Shown here piece after piece: positions 1 through 5,685 of a stretch of 5,685 bases of DNA (positions are counted from its first letter, which is position 1; every line of letters starts with the position of its first letter). This DNA comes from Pseudomonadota bacterium. Its GTDB lineage: Bacteria; Pseudomonadota; Gammaproteobacteria; Burkholderiales; Burkholderiaceae_D. The stretch lies in contig JAEZLB010000106.1 in NCBI GenBank assembly GCA_023435945.1, positions 1 to 5,685 of the forward strand, written 5' to 3'. Under the pieces are notes generated by a model that ran no database searches, was not told the origin of the DNA, and worked only from the letters and a program-made list of their open reading frames with translations. The position numbers and the translations under genes were made by a program.

Positions 1-485
1 GAGTAGGCGTCCTTCATCGTGAATTCGCGGCCGCGCATCAGGCCGAAACGCGGGCGGCGTTCGTCGCGAAACTTGGTCTGGATGTGGTAGAAGTTCAGCG
101 GCAACTGGCGATAGGACTTGATTTCACTGCGTACGACATCGGTGATCACTTCTTCTGAAGTGGGCTGGATGGCGAAATCGCGGCCATGCCGGTCCTTTAC
201 CCGCATCAATTCAGGGCCCATCTTGTCCCAGCGGCCGGTTTCCTGCCACAGTTCTGCCGGCTGCACCAGAGGCATCAGCAGCTCGATGGCGCCGGCACGA
301 TTCATTTCTTCCCGCACAATGGCTTCCACCTTGCGTATACTGCGCAAGCCCATGGGCATGTAGGTATAGATGCCGGAACCCAGGCGCTTGATCATGCCGG
401 CACGCATCATCAGTTTGTGGCTGACGATTTCCGCGTCAGAAGGGGCTTCTTTGAGAGTGGAAATAAAAAAACGCGAGGCTCGCAT
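1..485 (-). CDS. proS: Prolyl-tRNA synthetase, N-terminal part (cut by window edge)
   Basis: This class II aminoacyl-tRNA synthetase joins proline to tRNA-Pro in the cytoplasm, using ATP. Only the first 161 codons are present; the gene runs off the left edge. Translating the minus strand from the ATG at 485-483 gives a start [20 protein letters not shown], typical of the bacterial-type enzyme. Visible elements are the class II motif 1 region ending [10 protein letters not shown] (about residues 71-80), the substrate-binding loop [10 protein letters not shown] with T109 and E111 at the same numbers as in E. coli ProRS, and motif 2 with KFRDE (R140), RPRFG and [10 protein letters not shown]. 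The editing insertion, motif 3 and anticodon-binding domain would lie outside the window. No stop or frameshift occurs in the visible part. The Shine-Dalgarno is weak (an AAGAAG-like stretch). The gene diverges from rppH across a 194-bp spacer. Identity is very secure. Confidence 0.96.
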   Translation of the reverse strand, partial: MRASRFFISTLKEAPSDAEIVSHKLMMRAGMIKRLGSGIYTYMPMGLRSIRKVEAIVREEMNRAGAIELLMPLVQPAELWQETGRWDKMGPELMRVKDRHGRDFAIQPTSEEVITDVVRSEIKSYRQLPLNFYHIQTKFRDERRPRFGLMRGREFTMKDAY

Positions 486-492
486 AGGGGTA

Positions 493-536
493 GCTTCTTT
501 TTGAAAAGAGAGGTTTATAATCGACTTAATTTTAAA
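493..536. promoter_or_regulatory. Candidate overlapping divergent promoters for proS and rppH
   Basis: The plus strand carries a perfect TATAAT at 516-521, pointing toward rppH, but only poor -35 matches 16-17 bp upstream (around 493-499). A second plus-strand reading is TTGAAA at 501-506 with CTTAAT at 525-530, 18 bp apart. On the minus strand the same AT-rich patch gives TATAAA (514-519), pointing toward proS, again with a weak -35. The two -10 boxes overlap, so divergent polymerases could compete here. This is inferred from consensus matching only; which start is used cannot be decided from sequence. Confidence 0.35.
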
Positions 537-571
537 GGATTAGCTGGCTGATGCGACCCGCTGTACGAAGA

Positions 572-594
572 AAGTCGTCGACTTCTCACGACTT
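572..594. repeat. Nested inverted repeat in the rppH leader
   Basis: AAGTCG (572-577) is followed, after a single T, by its reverse complement CGACTT (579-584), and AAGTCGT (572-578) also pairs with ACGACTT (588-594) across a 9-nt loop. The left arm can therefore form two alternative hairpins, or the 13-bp palindrome could be a protein-binding site. It lies between the candidate rppH promoter and the rppH start. The symmetry is directly visible; any function is unknown. Confidence 0.4.
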
Positions 595-669
595 GTCTCA
601 AGCGCCATGAAAATGGCCGAGTGAACAACTCCACTTGACTGGGCAGGTGCTTCAGCTGCAGAAAGTATT

Positions 670-676
670 GAGGTGA
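670..676 (+). promoter_or_regulatory. Strong ribosome binding site of rppH
   Basis: GAGGTGA matches the anti-Shine-Dalgarno complement over seven bases and ends 3 nt before the ATG at 680. It supports that ATG as the start, which also coincides with the conserved [13 protein letters not shown] beginning of the protein family. Confidence 0.8.
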
Positions 677-679
677 TTT

Positions 680-1264
680 ATGCTGGACCGTGAAGGCTTT
701 CGCCCGAACGTCGGCATTATTCTGCTGAACACCAACAATGAGGTTTGGTGGGGCAAGCGCATACGCGAACATTCATGGCAGTTTCCGCAAGGCGGCATTA
801 AATACGGCGAAACACCGGAACAGGCCATGTACCGCGAATTGCAGGAAGAAATCGGGCTATTGCCGCAACACGTAAAAATCCTCGGACGAACACGTGACTG
901 GCTGCGCTACGAGGTTCCTGATCATTTCATCAAGCGTGAAATCCGCGGGCATTATCGCGGGCAGAAACAAATCTGGTATCTGCTGCGCCTGGTCGGGCGC
1001 GATTCCGATGTCAACCTTCGCATCACCGACCATCCTGAGTTCGATGCGTGGCGCTGGCATGACTACTGGGTTCCGCTGGATACCGTGATTGAATTCAAGC
1101 GCGACGTTTATCGTCAGGCATTGCAGGAATTATCACGCTTTCTTCATCGCCCGAATGCCACGAATAACCGCAGGGCCCGGCCTCGCCCGCCATCCCCCGA
1201 GGAAAAACTCGACACCTCGGCGAACGCTGCCCTCAATAAGCTGAGTACGGGCACAACCGATTAG
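680..1264 (+). CDS. rppH: RNA pyrophosphohydrolase (Nudix hydrolase RppH)
   Basis: RppH removes pyrophosphate from the 5' end of primary transcripts, leaving a 5' monophosphate that stimulates RNase E-dependent mRNA decay; close homologues were once described as dinucleoside polyphosphate hydrolases (NudH). The 194-residue product has a perfect Nudix box at residues 38-60 (G38, E44, R52-E53, E56-E57, G59), in register with E. coli RppH, where the glutamates bind catalytic metal. Flanking family features are [17 protein letters not shown] (23-39) and the conserved C-terminal core up to about ELSRF (150-154). Beyond residue 156 there is a tail of about 38 residues rich in Arg, Pro and Asn, making the protein somewhat longer than the 176-residue E. 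coli enzyme; this tail is probably disordered. Translation is supported by a strong GAGGTGA site. The gene is monocistronic, diverging from proS and converging on proB with a shared terminator. Confidence 0.96.
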   Translation: MLDREGFRPNVGIILLNTNNEVWWGKRIREHSWQFPQGGIKYGETPEQAMYRELQEEIGLLPQHVKILGRTRDWLRYEVPDHFIKREIRGHYRGQKQIWYLLRLVGRDSDVNLRITDHPEFDAWRWHDYWVPLDTVIEFKRDVYRQALQELSRFLHRPNATNNRRARPRPPSPEEKLDTSANAALNKLSTGTTD

Positions 1265-1276
1265 GACCACGCAATA

Positions 1277-1311
1277 AAAAAGCGCGATGGAAAAAATTCA
1301 TCGCGCTTTTT
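1277..1311. terminator. Bidirectional Rho-independent terminator between rppH and proB
   Basis: A 13-bp perfect stem pairs 1277-1289 with 1299-1311 around a 9-nt loop. Its core is GCGCGATG/CATCGCGC, flanked by an A-run on the left and a T-run on the right. Read on the plus strand the T-run follows the stem and ends rppH; read on the minus strand the complement of the A-run does the same for proB. It lies 12 bp after the rppH stop and 14 bp from the proB stop, which suits a shared terminator for convergent genes. Confidence 0.92.
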
Positions 1312-1325
1312 ATGCATATCGGCGC

Positions 1326-2444
1326 TTACAGCAGCACCAGGTTATCCCGATGAATCAGTTCGTGTTCCTCCACGAAGCCCAGTATCGCCATGATTTCCGA
1401 TGAGGGATGGCGCATGATGCGTCTCGCATCCGAACTGGAATAATTCGTAATGCCACGCGCCACCGCACGTCCGGTTTCGTCATAACAGGTAATCACGTCA
1501 CCGCGGCCAAATTCGCCGCCAACTTGAGTGACACCAATCGGCAACAGTGACTTGCCTTCCTGCGTCAGCTTCTGCACCGCGCCAGCGTCCAACACGACCT
1601 TGCCAGCAGTCTTCAAATGATCCGCCATCCATTGTTTGCGGGCGGTGAGATGACCGGTCTGAGCCAATAGCTGCGTGCCTATCGCCTCGCCATTCGCCAG
1701 GCGCACCAATACATTTTCTTCCCGCCCCCAGGCAATCACGGTGTGGGCACCGGATTTGGCAGCCCGCTTGGCAGCAATGATCTTGGTCAGCATGCCGCCG
1801 CTGCCTATGCCGGTGCCTGCACCGCCTGCCATCGCTTCGAGCGCCGGATCGCCTGCCATTGCTTCATGGACGAATTGCGCATCCGGGTTCTTTCTCGGGT
1901 CTGCCGTATATAAACCTTTTTGATCAGTAAGGATAATCAGCGCATCGCACTCCACCAGGTTGGCTACCAAGGCCCCCAGGGTGTCATTGTCGCCAAACTT
2001 GATTTCATCGGTGACAACGGTATCGTTTTCATTAATTACCGGCACCACCCCAAGGCGCAACAGGGTGAGCAAGGTGGAGCGGCCATTCAGATAACGTTCA
2101 CGGTCTGCCAGGTCGGCATGGGTCAGCAGAATCTGCGCCGACCGCAACTCATGTTTCCCAAAACTGGTTTCGTATATCTGCGCCAGTCCCATCTGGCCGA
2201 CGGCGGCGCAAGCCTGCAATTCATGGATTTCCGTTGGACGCTTTTCAAAACCCAGCCGCTTCATGCCTTCGGCGATGGCACCGGAGCTGACTAGAAGCAC
2301 CTCCTTGCCCATCGCTCGTAAGTGGGCAATCTGCGCCGCCCAATTTGCAATGGCGGTCACATCCAGGCCCTTGCCATCGTTGGTGACCAGCGAAGATCCG
2401 ACCTTCACCACCAAGCGCCTGGCGTTTTGTATAACGGAATTCAT
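1326..2444 (-). CDS. proB: Glutamate 5-kinase
   Basis: ProB phosphorylates L-glutamate with ATP to gamma-glutamyl phosphate, the first and feedback-controlled step of proline synthesis; its usual partner ProA is not in this window. The 372-residue protein has an N-terminal amino-acid-kinase domain (about 1-258) and a C-terminal PUA domain (about 281-360), the standard layout. Key residues match E. coli with an offset of four: K14 in [10 protein letters not shown]54 in SSGAIAEG, D141 in INENDTV, N153 in [12 protein letters not shown] and K221 in [12 protein letters not shown]111 and E147, matching positions linked to proline feedback in E. coli, are also present, so the enzyme is probably proline-inhibited. 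The ATG at 2444-2442 gives the usual [16 protein letters not shown] start but has no clear Shine-Dalgarno. It lies 50 bp downstream of obgE and is probably the last gene of the rplU operon, ending at the hairpin shared with rppH. Confidence 0.96.
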   Translation of the reverse strand: MNSVIQNARRLVVKVGSSLVTNDGKGLDVTAIANWAAQIAHLRAMGKEVLLVSSGAIAEGMKRLGFEKRPTEIHELQACAAVGQMGLAQIYETSFGKHELRSAQILLTHADLADRERYLNGRSTLLTLLRLGVVPVINENDTVVTDEIKFGDNDTLGALVANLVECDALIILTDQKGLYTADPRKNPDAQFVHEAMAGDPALEAMAGGAGTGIGSGGMLTKIIAAKRAAKSGAHTVIAWGREENVLVRLANGEAIGTQLLAQTGHLTARKQWMADHLKTAGKVVLDAGAVQKLTQEGKSLLPIGVTQVGGEFGRGDVITCYDETGRAVARGITNYSSSDARRIMRHPSSEIMAILGFVEEHELIHRDNLVLL

Positions 2445-2494
2445 GATTATCGTAGTATGCGTCGTCTATCTATTGAATGTGCCGAGCACCTTGC

Positions 2495-3670
<1,176 letters not shown>

Positions 3671-3693
3671 TCAAGCCACTGGAGACCAGTAAC

Positions 3694-3951
3694 TTACGCA
3701 GGCACTACCGTCACGAGATGACGCTTCAGTGCACCTTTGGTGACAAACTGAACCGTACCGTCGATCAGAGCGAACAGAGTATGATCTTTGCCGATACCCA
3801 CGTTCTCGCCTGCATGCACCTTGGTGCCGCGTTGACGGATGATAATACCGCCGGCATTGATAGCCTGACCACCGTAGACCTTGACGCCCAGTCGTTTCGA
3901 CTCGGAATCGCGGCCGTTGCGCGTAGTGCCGCCGCCTTTTTTGTGTGCCAT
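3694..3951 (-). CDS. rpmA: 50S ribosomal protein L27
   Basis: L27 is a small basic protein of the large ribosomal subunit whose N-terminus reaches the peptidyl-transferase centre, helping position the P-site tRNA. The 85-residue product is full length for the family. It begins [20 protein letters not shown] and carries the family signature around [19 protein letters not shown] (34-52). No N-terminal processing extension of the Firmicutes type is present: the mature-like AHKKGGG begins directly after Met. The start at 3951 has a good AGGAG Shine-Dalgarno (3958-3962) six bases upstream. It lies 37 bp downstream of rplU in the same orientation, the standard L21-L27 pair, and a terminator-like hairpin follows 43 bp after its stop. 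Identity is certain. Confidence 0.98.
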   Translation of the reverse strand: MAHKKGGGTTRNGRDSESKRLGVKVYGGQAINAGGIIIRQRGTKVHAGENVGIGKDHTLFALIDGTVQFVTKGALKRHLVTVVPA

Positions 3952-3988
3952 TTCTGACTCCTAGATAAAGTGTTGGTTCGGTTCGCGA

Positions 3989-4300
3989 TTACGCGTTGAC
4001 CGATACGATCTGCAATTCGGTATAGTTCTGGCGATGGCCCTGGCGCTTTTGATAGTGCTTGCGGCGACGCATCTTGAAGATCTTTACCTTGTCATGGCGA
4101 CCATGCGCCACTACCGTAGCCAGCACCTTGGCACCTTCGACCAACGGCGCACCAAATTTGATGGTGTCACCAGCGCCCACTGCGAGCACTTGATCCAGGG
4201 TGATTTCGGAGCCAATGTCTGCCGGTATCTGTTCTACTTTGAGTTTTTCGCCAGCAGCAACTTTATATTGTTTGCCGCCGGTTTTTATGACCGCGTACAT
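3989..4300 (-). CDS. rplU: 50S ribosomal protein L21
   Basis: L21 binds 23S rRNA in the large ribosomal subunit. The 103-residue product [14 protein letters not shown]...VNA has the same length as the E. coli protein. The basic signature region is [18 protein letters not shown] (74-91), containing the conserved Y83 and GHRQ. The reading frame stays open another 61 codons upstream of 4300, but that extension resembles no L21 and runs through the leader and promoter. The ATG at 4300-4298 is therefore the start, supported by a GAGG site six bases upstream. It is the first gene of the minus-strand cluster rplU-rpmA-obgE-proB, driven by a near-consensus promoter at 4380-4407 with a leader of about 73 nt. 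Identity is certain. Confidence 0.98.
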   Translation of the reverse strand: MYAVIKTGGKQYKVAAGEKLKVEQIPADIGSEITLDQVLAVGAGDTIKFGAPLVEGAKVLATVVAHGRHDKVKIFKMRRRKHYQKRQGHRQNYTELQIVSVNA

Positions 4301-4305
4301 GGAGA

Positions 4306-4311
4306 ACCTCA
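4306..4311 (-). promoter_or_regulatory. Ribosome binding site fixing the rplU start
   Basis: On the minus strand TGAGGT (GAGG core at 4310-4307) stands six bases before the ATG at 4300. This is good Shine-Dalgarno spacing and argues against the longer upstream in-frame extension. Confidence 0.75.
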
Positions 4312-4374
4312 TCGAATGAATTAAGAACAATTTCCCCCGCTCAGGCCTGAAAAACCCACCCAAATCGGGAAAAC
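4312..4374 (-). promoter_or_regulatory. Foldable 5' leader of rplU mRNA
   Basis: The predicted transcript starts near 4373 and has about 73 nt before the rplU ATG. Its first bases TTTCCC (4372-4367) can pair with GGGAAA (4336-4331), closing a G-rich region that also holds the perfect 10-bp palindrome TCAGGCCTGA (4341-4350). The rplU ribosome binding site lies just downstream of this structure. Some ribosomal protein operons are autoregulated through such leaders, but I do not recognise this as a named leader family, so regulation by L21 or another ligand is only a possibility. Confidence 0.3.
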
Positions 4375-4379
4375 CGCCA

Positions 4380-4407
4380 ATTATACATGGACTTAGGTCG
4401 CCGTCAA
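4380..4407 (-). promoter_or_regulatory. Strong sigma-70 type promoter of rplU
   Basis: On the minus strand TTGACG (4407-4402) and a perfect TATAAT (4385-4380) are 16 bp apart. Transcription should start near 4373. The bases after the -10 (TTGGCGG) are GC-rich, like discriminators of stringently controlled ribosomal promoters. This is the best promoter match in the window and would drive the whole rplU-rpmA-obgE-proB cluster. Confidence 0.8.
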
Positions 4408-4429
4408 AGTACTCTATGCAGCCAGGCAA

Positions 4430-4442
4430 CGGCATTTTGCCG
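4430..4442. repeat. Small inverted repeat between the rplU and ispB promoters
   Basis: CGGCA (4430-4434) and TGCCG (4438-4442) flank TTT. The 13-bp palindrome lies upstream of the -35 boxes of both divergent promoters, where an operator would sit, but such a short repeat can arise by chance. Confidence 0.25.
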
Positions 4443-4461
4443 CCCCGACCAAGAATGAGCA

Positions 4462-4491
4462 TCGGCAACAGAATGTGAGGCATCGTATAAT
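4462..4491 (+). promoter_or_regulatory. Candidate sigma-70 promoter of ispB
   Basis: A perfect TATAAT at 4486-4491 is preceded by TCGGCA (4462-4467, four of six consensus bases) with an 18-bp spacer. Transcription would begin near 4498 and leave a leader of about 45 nt before the ispB ATG at 4542. Confidence 0.6.
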
Positions 4492-4541
4492 TTCACGTTA
4501 CGCAATTTTGCCTGATCCTTCGAATATCCTGAATATCCCCC

Positions 4542-5522
4542 ATGTCTACCCCGCCCCGGAAAAACCTGATCACCGAGTCTCTCGCTTCCGAAATGGAAGC
4601 CGTCAATCAGGTTATTCGCCAGCAGCTTCATTCCGACGTACCGCTGGTCAACCAGATCGCCCATTACATCATCAGTGCCGGCGGCAAGCGTATCCGCCCG
4701 ATCTTGGTGCTGCTGTTTGCGAATGCTCACGGGTACAAAGGCAATCACCATCACAACTTGGCGGCCATCGTTGAATTTATTCACACCGCTACCCTGCTGC
4801 ACGACGACGTGGTGGATGAATCTTCGCTTCGACGCGGACGCGAAACGGCGAATGCCCTGTTTGGCAATGCCGCTTCCGTGCTGGTGGGCGATTTCCTCTA
4901 TTCCCGCTCCTTCCAGATGATGGTGGCGATACGCGAAATGCGCGTGATGCAGATTCTGGCCGATGCAACCAATGTGATTGCGGAAGGTGAGGTACTGCAG
5001 CTGATGAACATGCATGATCCGGATGTGACGGAAGAACGTTACCTCCAGGTGATCCGCTCGAAAACGGCCAAGTTGTTTGAAGCCGCCGCCCAGCTCGGCA
5101 CCCTGATTGCTGGCGGGTCGGAAACCGACATCGAGGCAGCCGGCGAATACGGACGCTCTGTAGGCACCGCTTTCCAGCTGATTGACGACGTGCTGGATTA
5201 CTCGGGCAATGCAGCCGAGATTGGAAAGAATGTCGGTGACGATCTGCGTGAAGGCAAGCCCACGCTCCCCTTGATTTATCTGATGCAGAACGGCACACCT
5301 GCCCAACGCGAACTGGTACGCAACTGCATAGAACAAGGCGATGAACAGCATTTCTCCGAGATCCTGGAAGCCATCAACCGCTCCGGCGCCCTTGAGTACA
5401 CCAAGAAAGCAGCCCAAGCCGCTGTGGAGCGCGCAAAGGCTACGCTAGCTCCGCTTTCAGATAGCCAATTCAAGGAATCTTTGCTAGAATTATGCGCTTT
5501 CGCAGTTGACCGAAACCACTGA
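4542..5522 (+). CDS. ispB: Octaprenyl-type polyprenyl diphosphate synthase
   Basis: This trans-prenyltransferase extends farnesyl diphosphate with isopentenyl diphosphate to a long all-trans polyprenyl diphosphate, the side-chain precursor of ubiquinone or menaquinone; it is soluble. The 326-residue protein carries the GGKRIRP substrate-binding motif (47-53), the first aspartate-rich motif DDVVD (88-92) followed by RRGR, the second DDVLD (215-219), and the GKNVGDDLREGKPTLP segment (228-243). The small residue A83, five positions before the first Asp motif, fits a long-chain product; C8 is the likely length by homology but cannot be proved here. The start at 4542 is the only ATG after an in-frame TGA at 4530-4532 that precedes the conserved N-terminal region with margin, but no Shine-Dalgarno is visible; M19 is a less likely alternative. 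It diverges from rplU and is followed 34 bp later by tRNA-Pro. Confidence 0.94.
   Translation: MSTPPRKNLITESLASEMEAVNQVIRQQLHSDVPLVNQIAHYIISAGGKRIRPILVLLFANAHGYKGNHHHNLAAIVEFIHTATLLHDDVVDESSLRRGRETANALFGNAASVLVGDFLYSRSFQMMVAIREMRVMQILADATNVIAEGEVLQLMNMHDPDVTEERYLQVIRSKTAKLFEAAAQLGTLIAGGSETDIEAAGEYGRSVGTAFQLIDDVLDYSGNAAEIGKNVGDDLREGKPTLPLIYLMQNGTPAQRELVRNCIEQGDEQHFSEILEAINRSGALEYTKKAAQAAVERAKATLAPLSDSQFKESLLELCAFAVDRNH
5462..5490 (+). promoter_or_regulatory. Candidate extended -10 promoter for tRNA-Pro inside ispB
   Basis: TAGAAT (5485-5490) is preceded by TG one base away (TGC-TAGAAT), an extended -10 form, and by TAGCCA (5462-5467) with a 17-bp spacer. The following bases are GC-rich (GCGC at 5494-5497), as in many tRNA promoters. 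Transcription would start near 5497, inside the last codons of ispB and about 60 nt before the tRNA. Read-through from ispB is the alternative. Confidence 0.45.
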
Positions 5523-5556
5523 AATTCTGGCATTCGGTCGGCAGCCGAAGATCAAT

Positions 5557-5633
5557 CGGGGTGTAGCTTAGCCTGGTAGAGCGCTACGTTCGGGACGTAG
5601 AGGCCGGAGGTTCGAATCCTCTCACCCCGACCA
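5557..5633 (+). tRNA. tRNA-Pro, anticodon CGG
   Basis: The 77-nt gene folds as a full cloverleaf. The acceptor stem CGGGGTG (5557-5563) pairs with CACCCCG (5623-5629), followed by discriminator A and an encoded CCA (5631-5633). The D stem is GCTT/GAGC with one G-T pair. The anticodon stem CTACG/CGTAG (5584-5588 with 5596-5600) encloses loop TTCGGGA, giving anticodon CGG (5591-5593), which reads proline codon CCG. The T arm is GGAGG/CCTCT around TTCGAAT. It follows ispB by 34 bp in the same direction and precedes a strong hairpin at 5659. Isoacceptor assignment is secure. Confidence 0.97.
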
Positions 5634-5658
5634 GATTCTTCTTGCATGTCAAGGAACG

Positions 5659-5685
5659 ACAAAGCCCCGCATCGCGGGGCTTTGT
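5659..5685. terminator. Terminator hairpin after tRNA-Pro, at window edge
   Basis: ACAAAGCCCCGC (5659-5670) pairs perfectly over 12 bp with GCGGGGCTTTGT (5674-5685) around an ATC loop. The stem is GC-rich with a short T-run in its 3' arm, starting 25 bp after the tRNA CCA. The window ends within the hairpin, so any further T-tract is unseen. It would end the tRNA transcript and, because it is symmetrical, could also serve a gene converging from the right. Confidence 0.8.

Noticed and set aside
118..551. Plus-strand open frames of 81 and 121 codons opposite proS
   Set aside because: They are antisense to the conserved proS N-terminus and show no domain features.
515..772. An 85-codon minus-strand frame across the proS-rppH spacer
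   Set aside because: It overlaps the start of rppH in antisense, has no ribosome binding site that I can see, and resembles no known protein.
4301..4483. A 61-residue N-terminal extension of L21
   Set aside because: The canonical 103-residue L21 starts at 4300 with a good ribosome binding site, while the extension runs through the leader and across the strong promoter and is not L21-like.
4404..5417. A 337-codon open frame on the minus strand opposite ispB
   Set aside because: It lies almost wholly antisense to the clearly conserved ispB gene, crosses the rplU promoter region, and its translation shows no recognisable domain; it is a shadow of GC-biased codons.

Overview
The window looks like a core-genome segment of a betaproteobacterium, with proteobacterial proteins throughout and moderately high GC. 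The gene set and order (polyprenyl diphosphate synthase diverging from rplU-rpmA-obgE-proB, which converges on rppH, which diverges from proS) fit that class, and I would guess a Nitrosomonadales-like lineage. The lineage is inferred from protein flavour and gene order, not from a search. I see no insertion sequence, integrase, phage gene, CRISPR array or accessory system, so the region reads as ordinary housekeeping DNA.

Layout. The left edge (1-485, minus strand) is the first 161 codons of proS, prolyl-tRNA synthetase, cut by the window edge. A 194-bp divergent spacer (486-679) leads to rppH (plus strand), the Nudix RNA pyrophosphohydrolase that triggers 5'-end-dependent mRNA decay. rppH and proB converge on a shared bidirectional terminator hairpin (1277-1311). 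Four minus-strand genes follow; in transcription order they are rplU (L21), rpmA (L27), obgE (ribosome-assembly GTPase) and proB (glutamate 5-kinase). They start from a strong promoter at 4380-4407. A terminator-like hairpin sits between rpmA and obgE and may let the ribosomal proteins be made in excess of ObgE and ProB. A 241-bp divergent spacer (4301-4541) separates rplU from ispB (plus strand), the octaprenyl-type diphosphate synthase for the quinone side chain. Just after ispB lies a complete tRNA-Pro with anticodon CGG and encoded CCA, followed by a strong hairpin at the right edge.

How the genes work together. L21, L27 and ObgE all belong to the large ribosomal subunit or its assembly. 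ProB (first step of proline synthesis), ProS (charging of tRNA-Pro) and tRNA-Pro(CGG) form a loose proline theme, although they lie in separate transcription units and the clustering may be chance. IspB and RppH are functionally separate.

No stretch over 300 bp lacks a gene. The points of real interest are regulatory: the attenuator-like hairpin abutting an obgE start without a Shine-Dalgarno sequence, the foldable rplU leader, an extended -10 promoter candidate for the tRNA inside the end of ispB, and overlapping divergent -10 elements between proS and rppH. I did not find a new biological system here.
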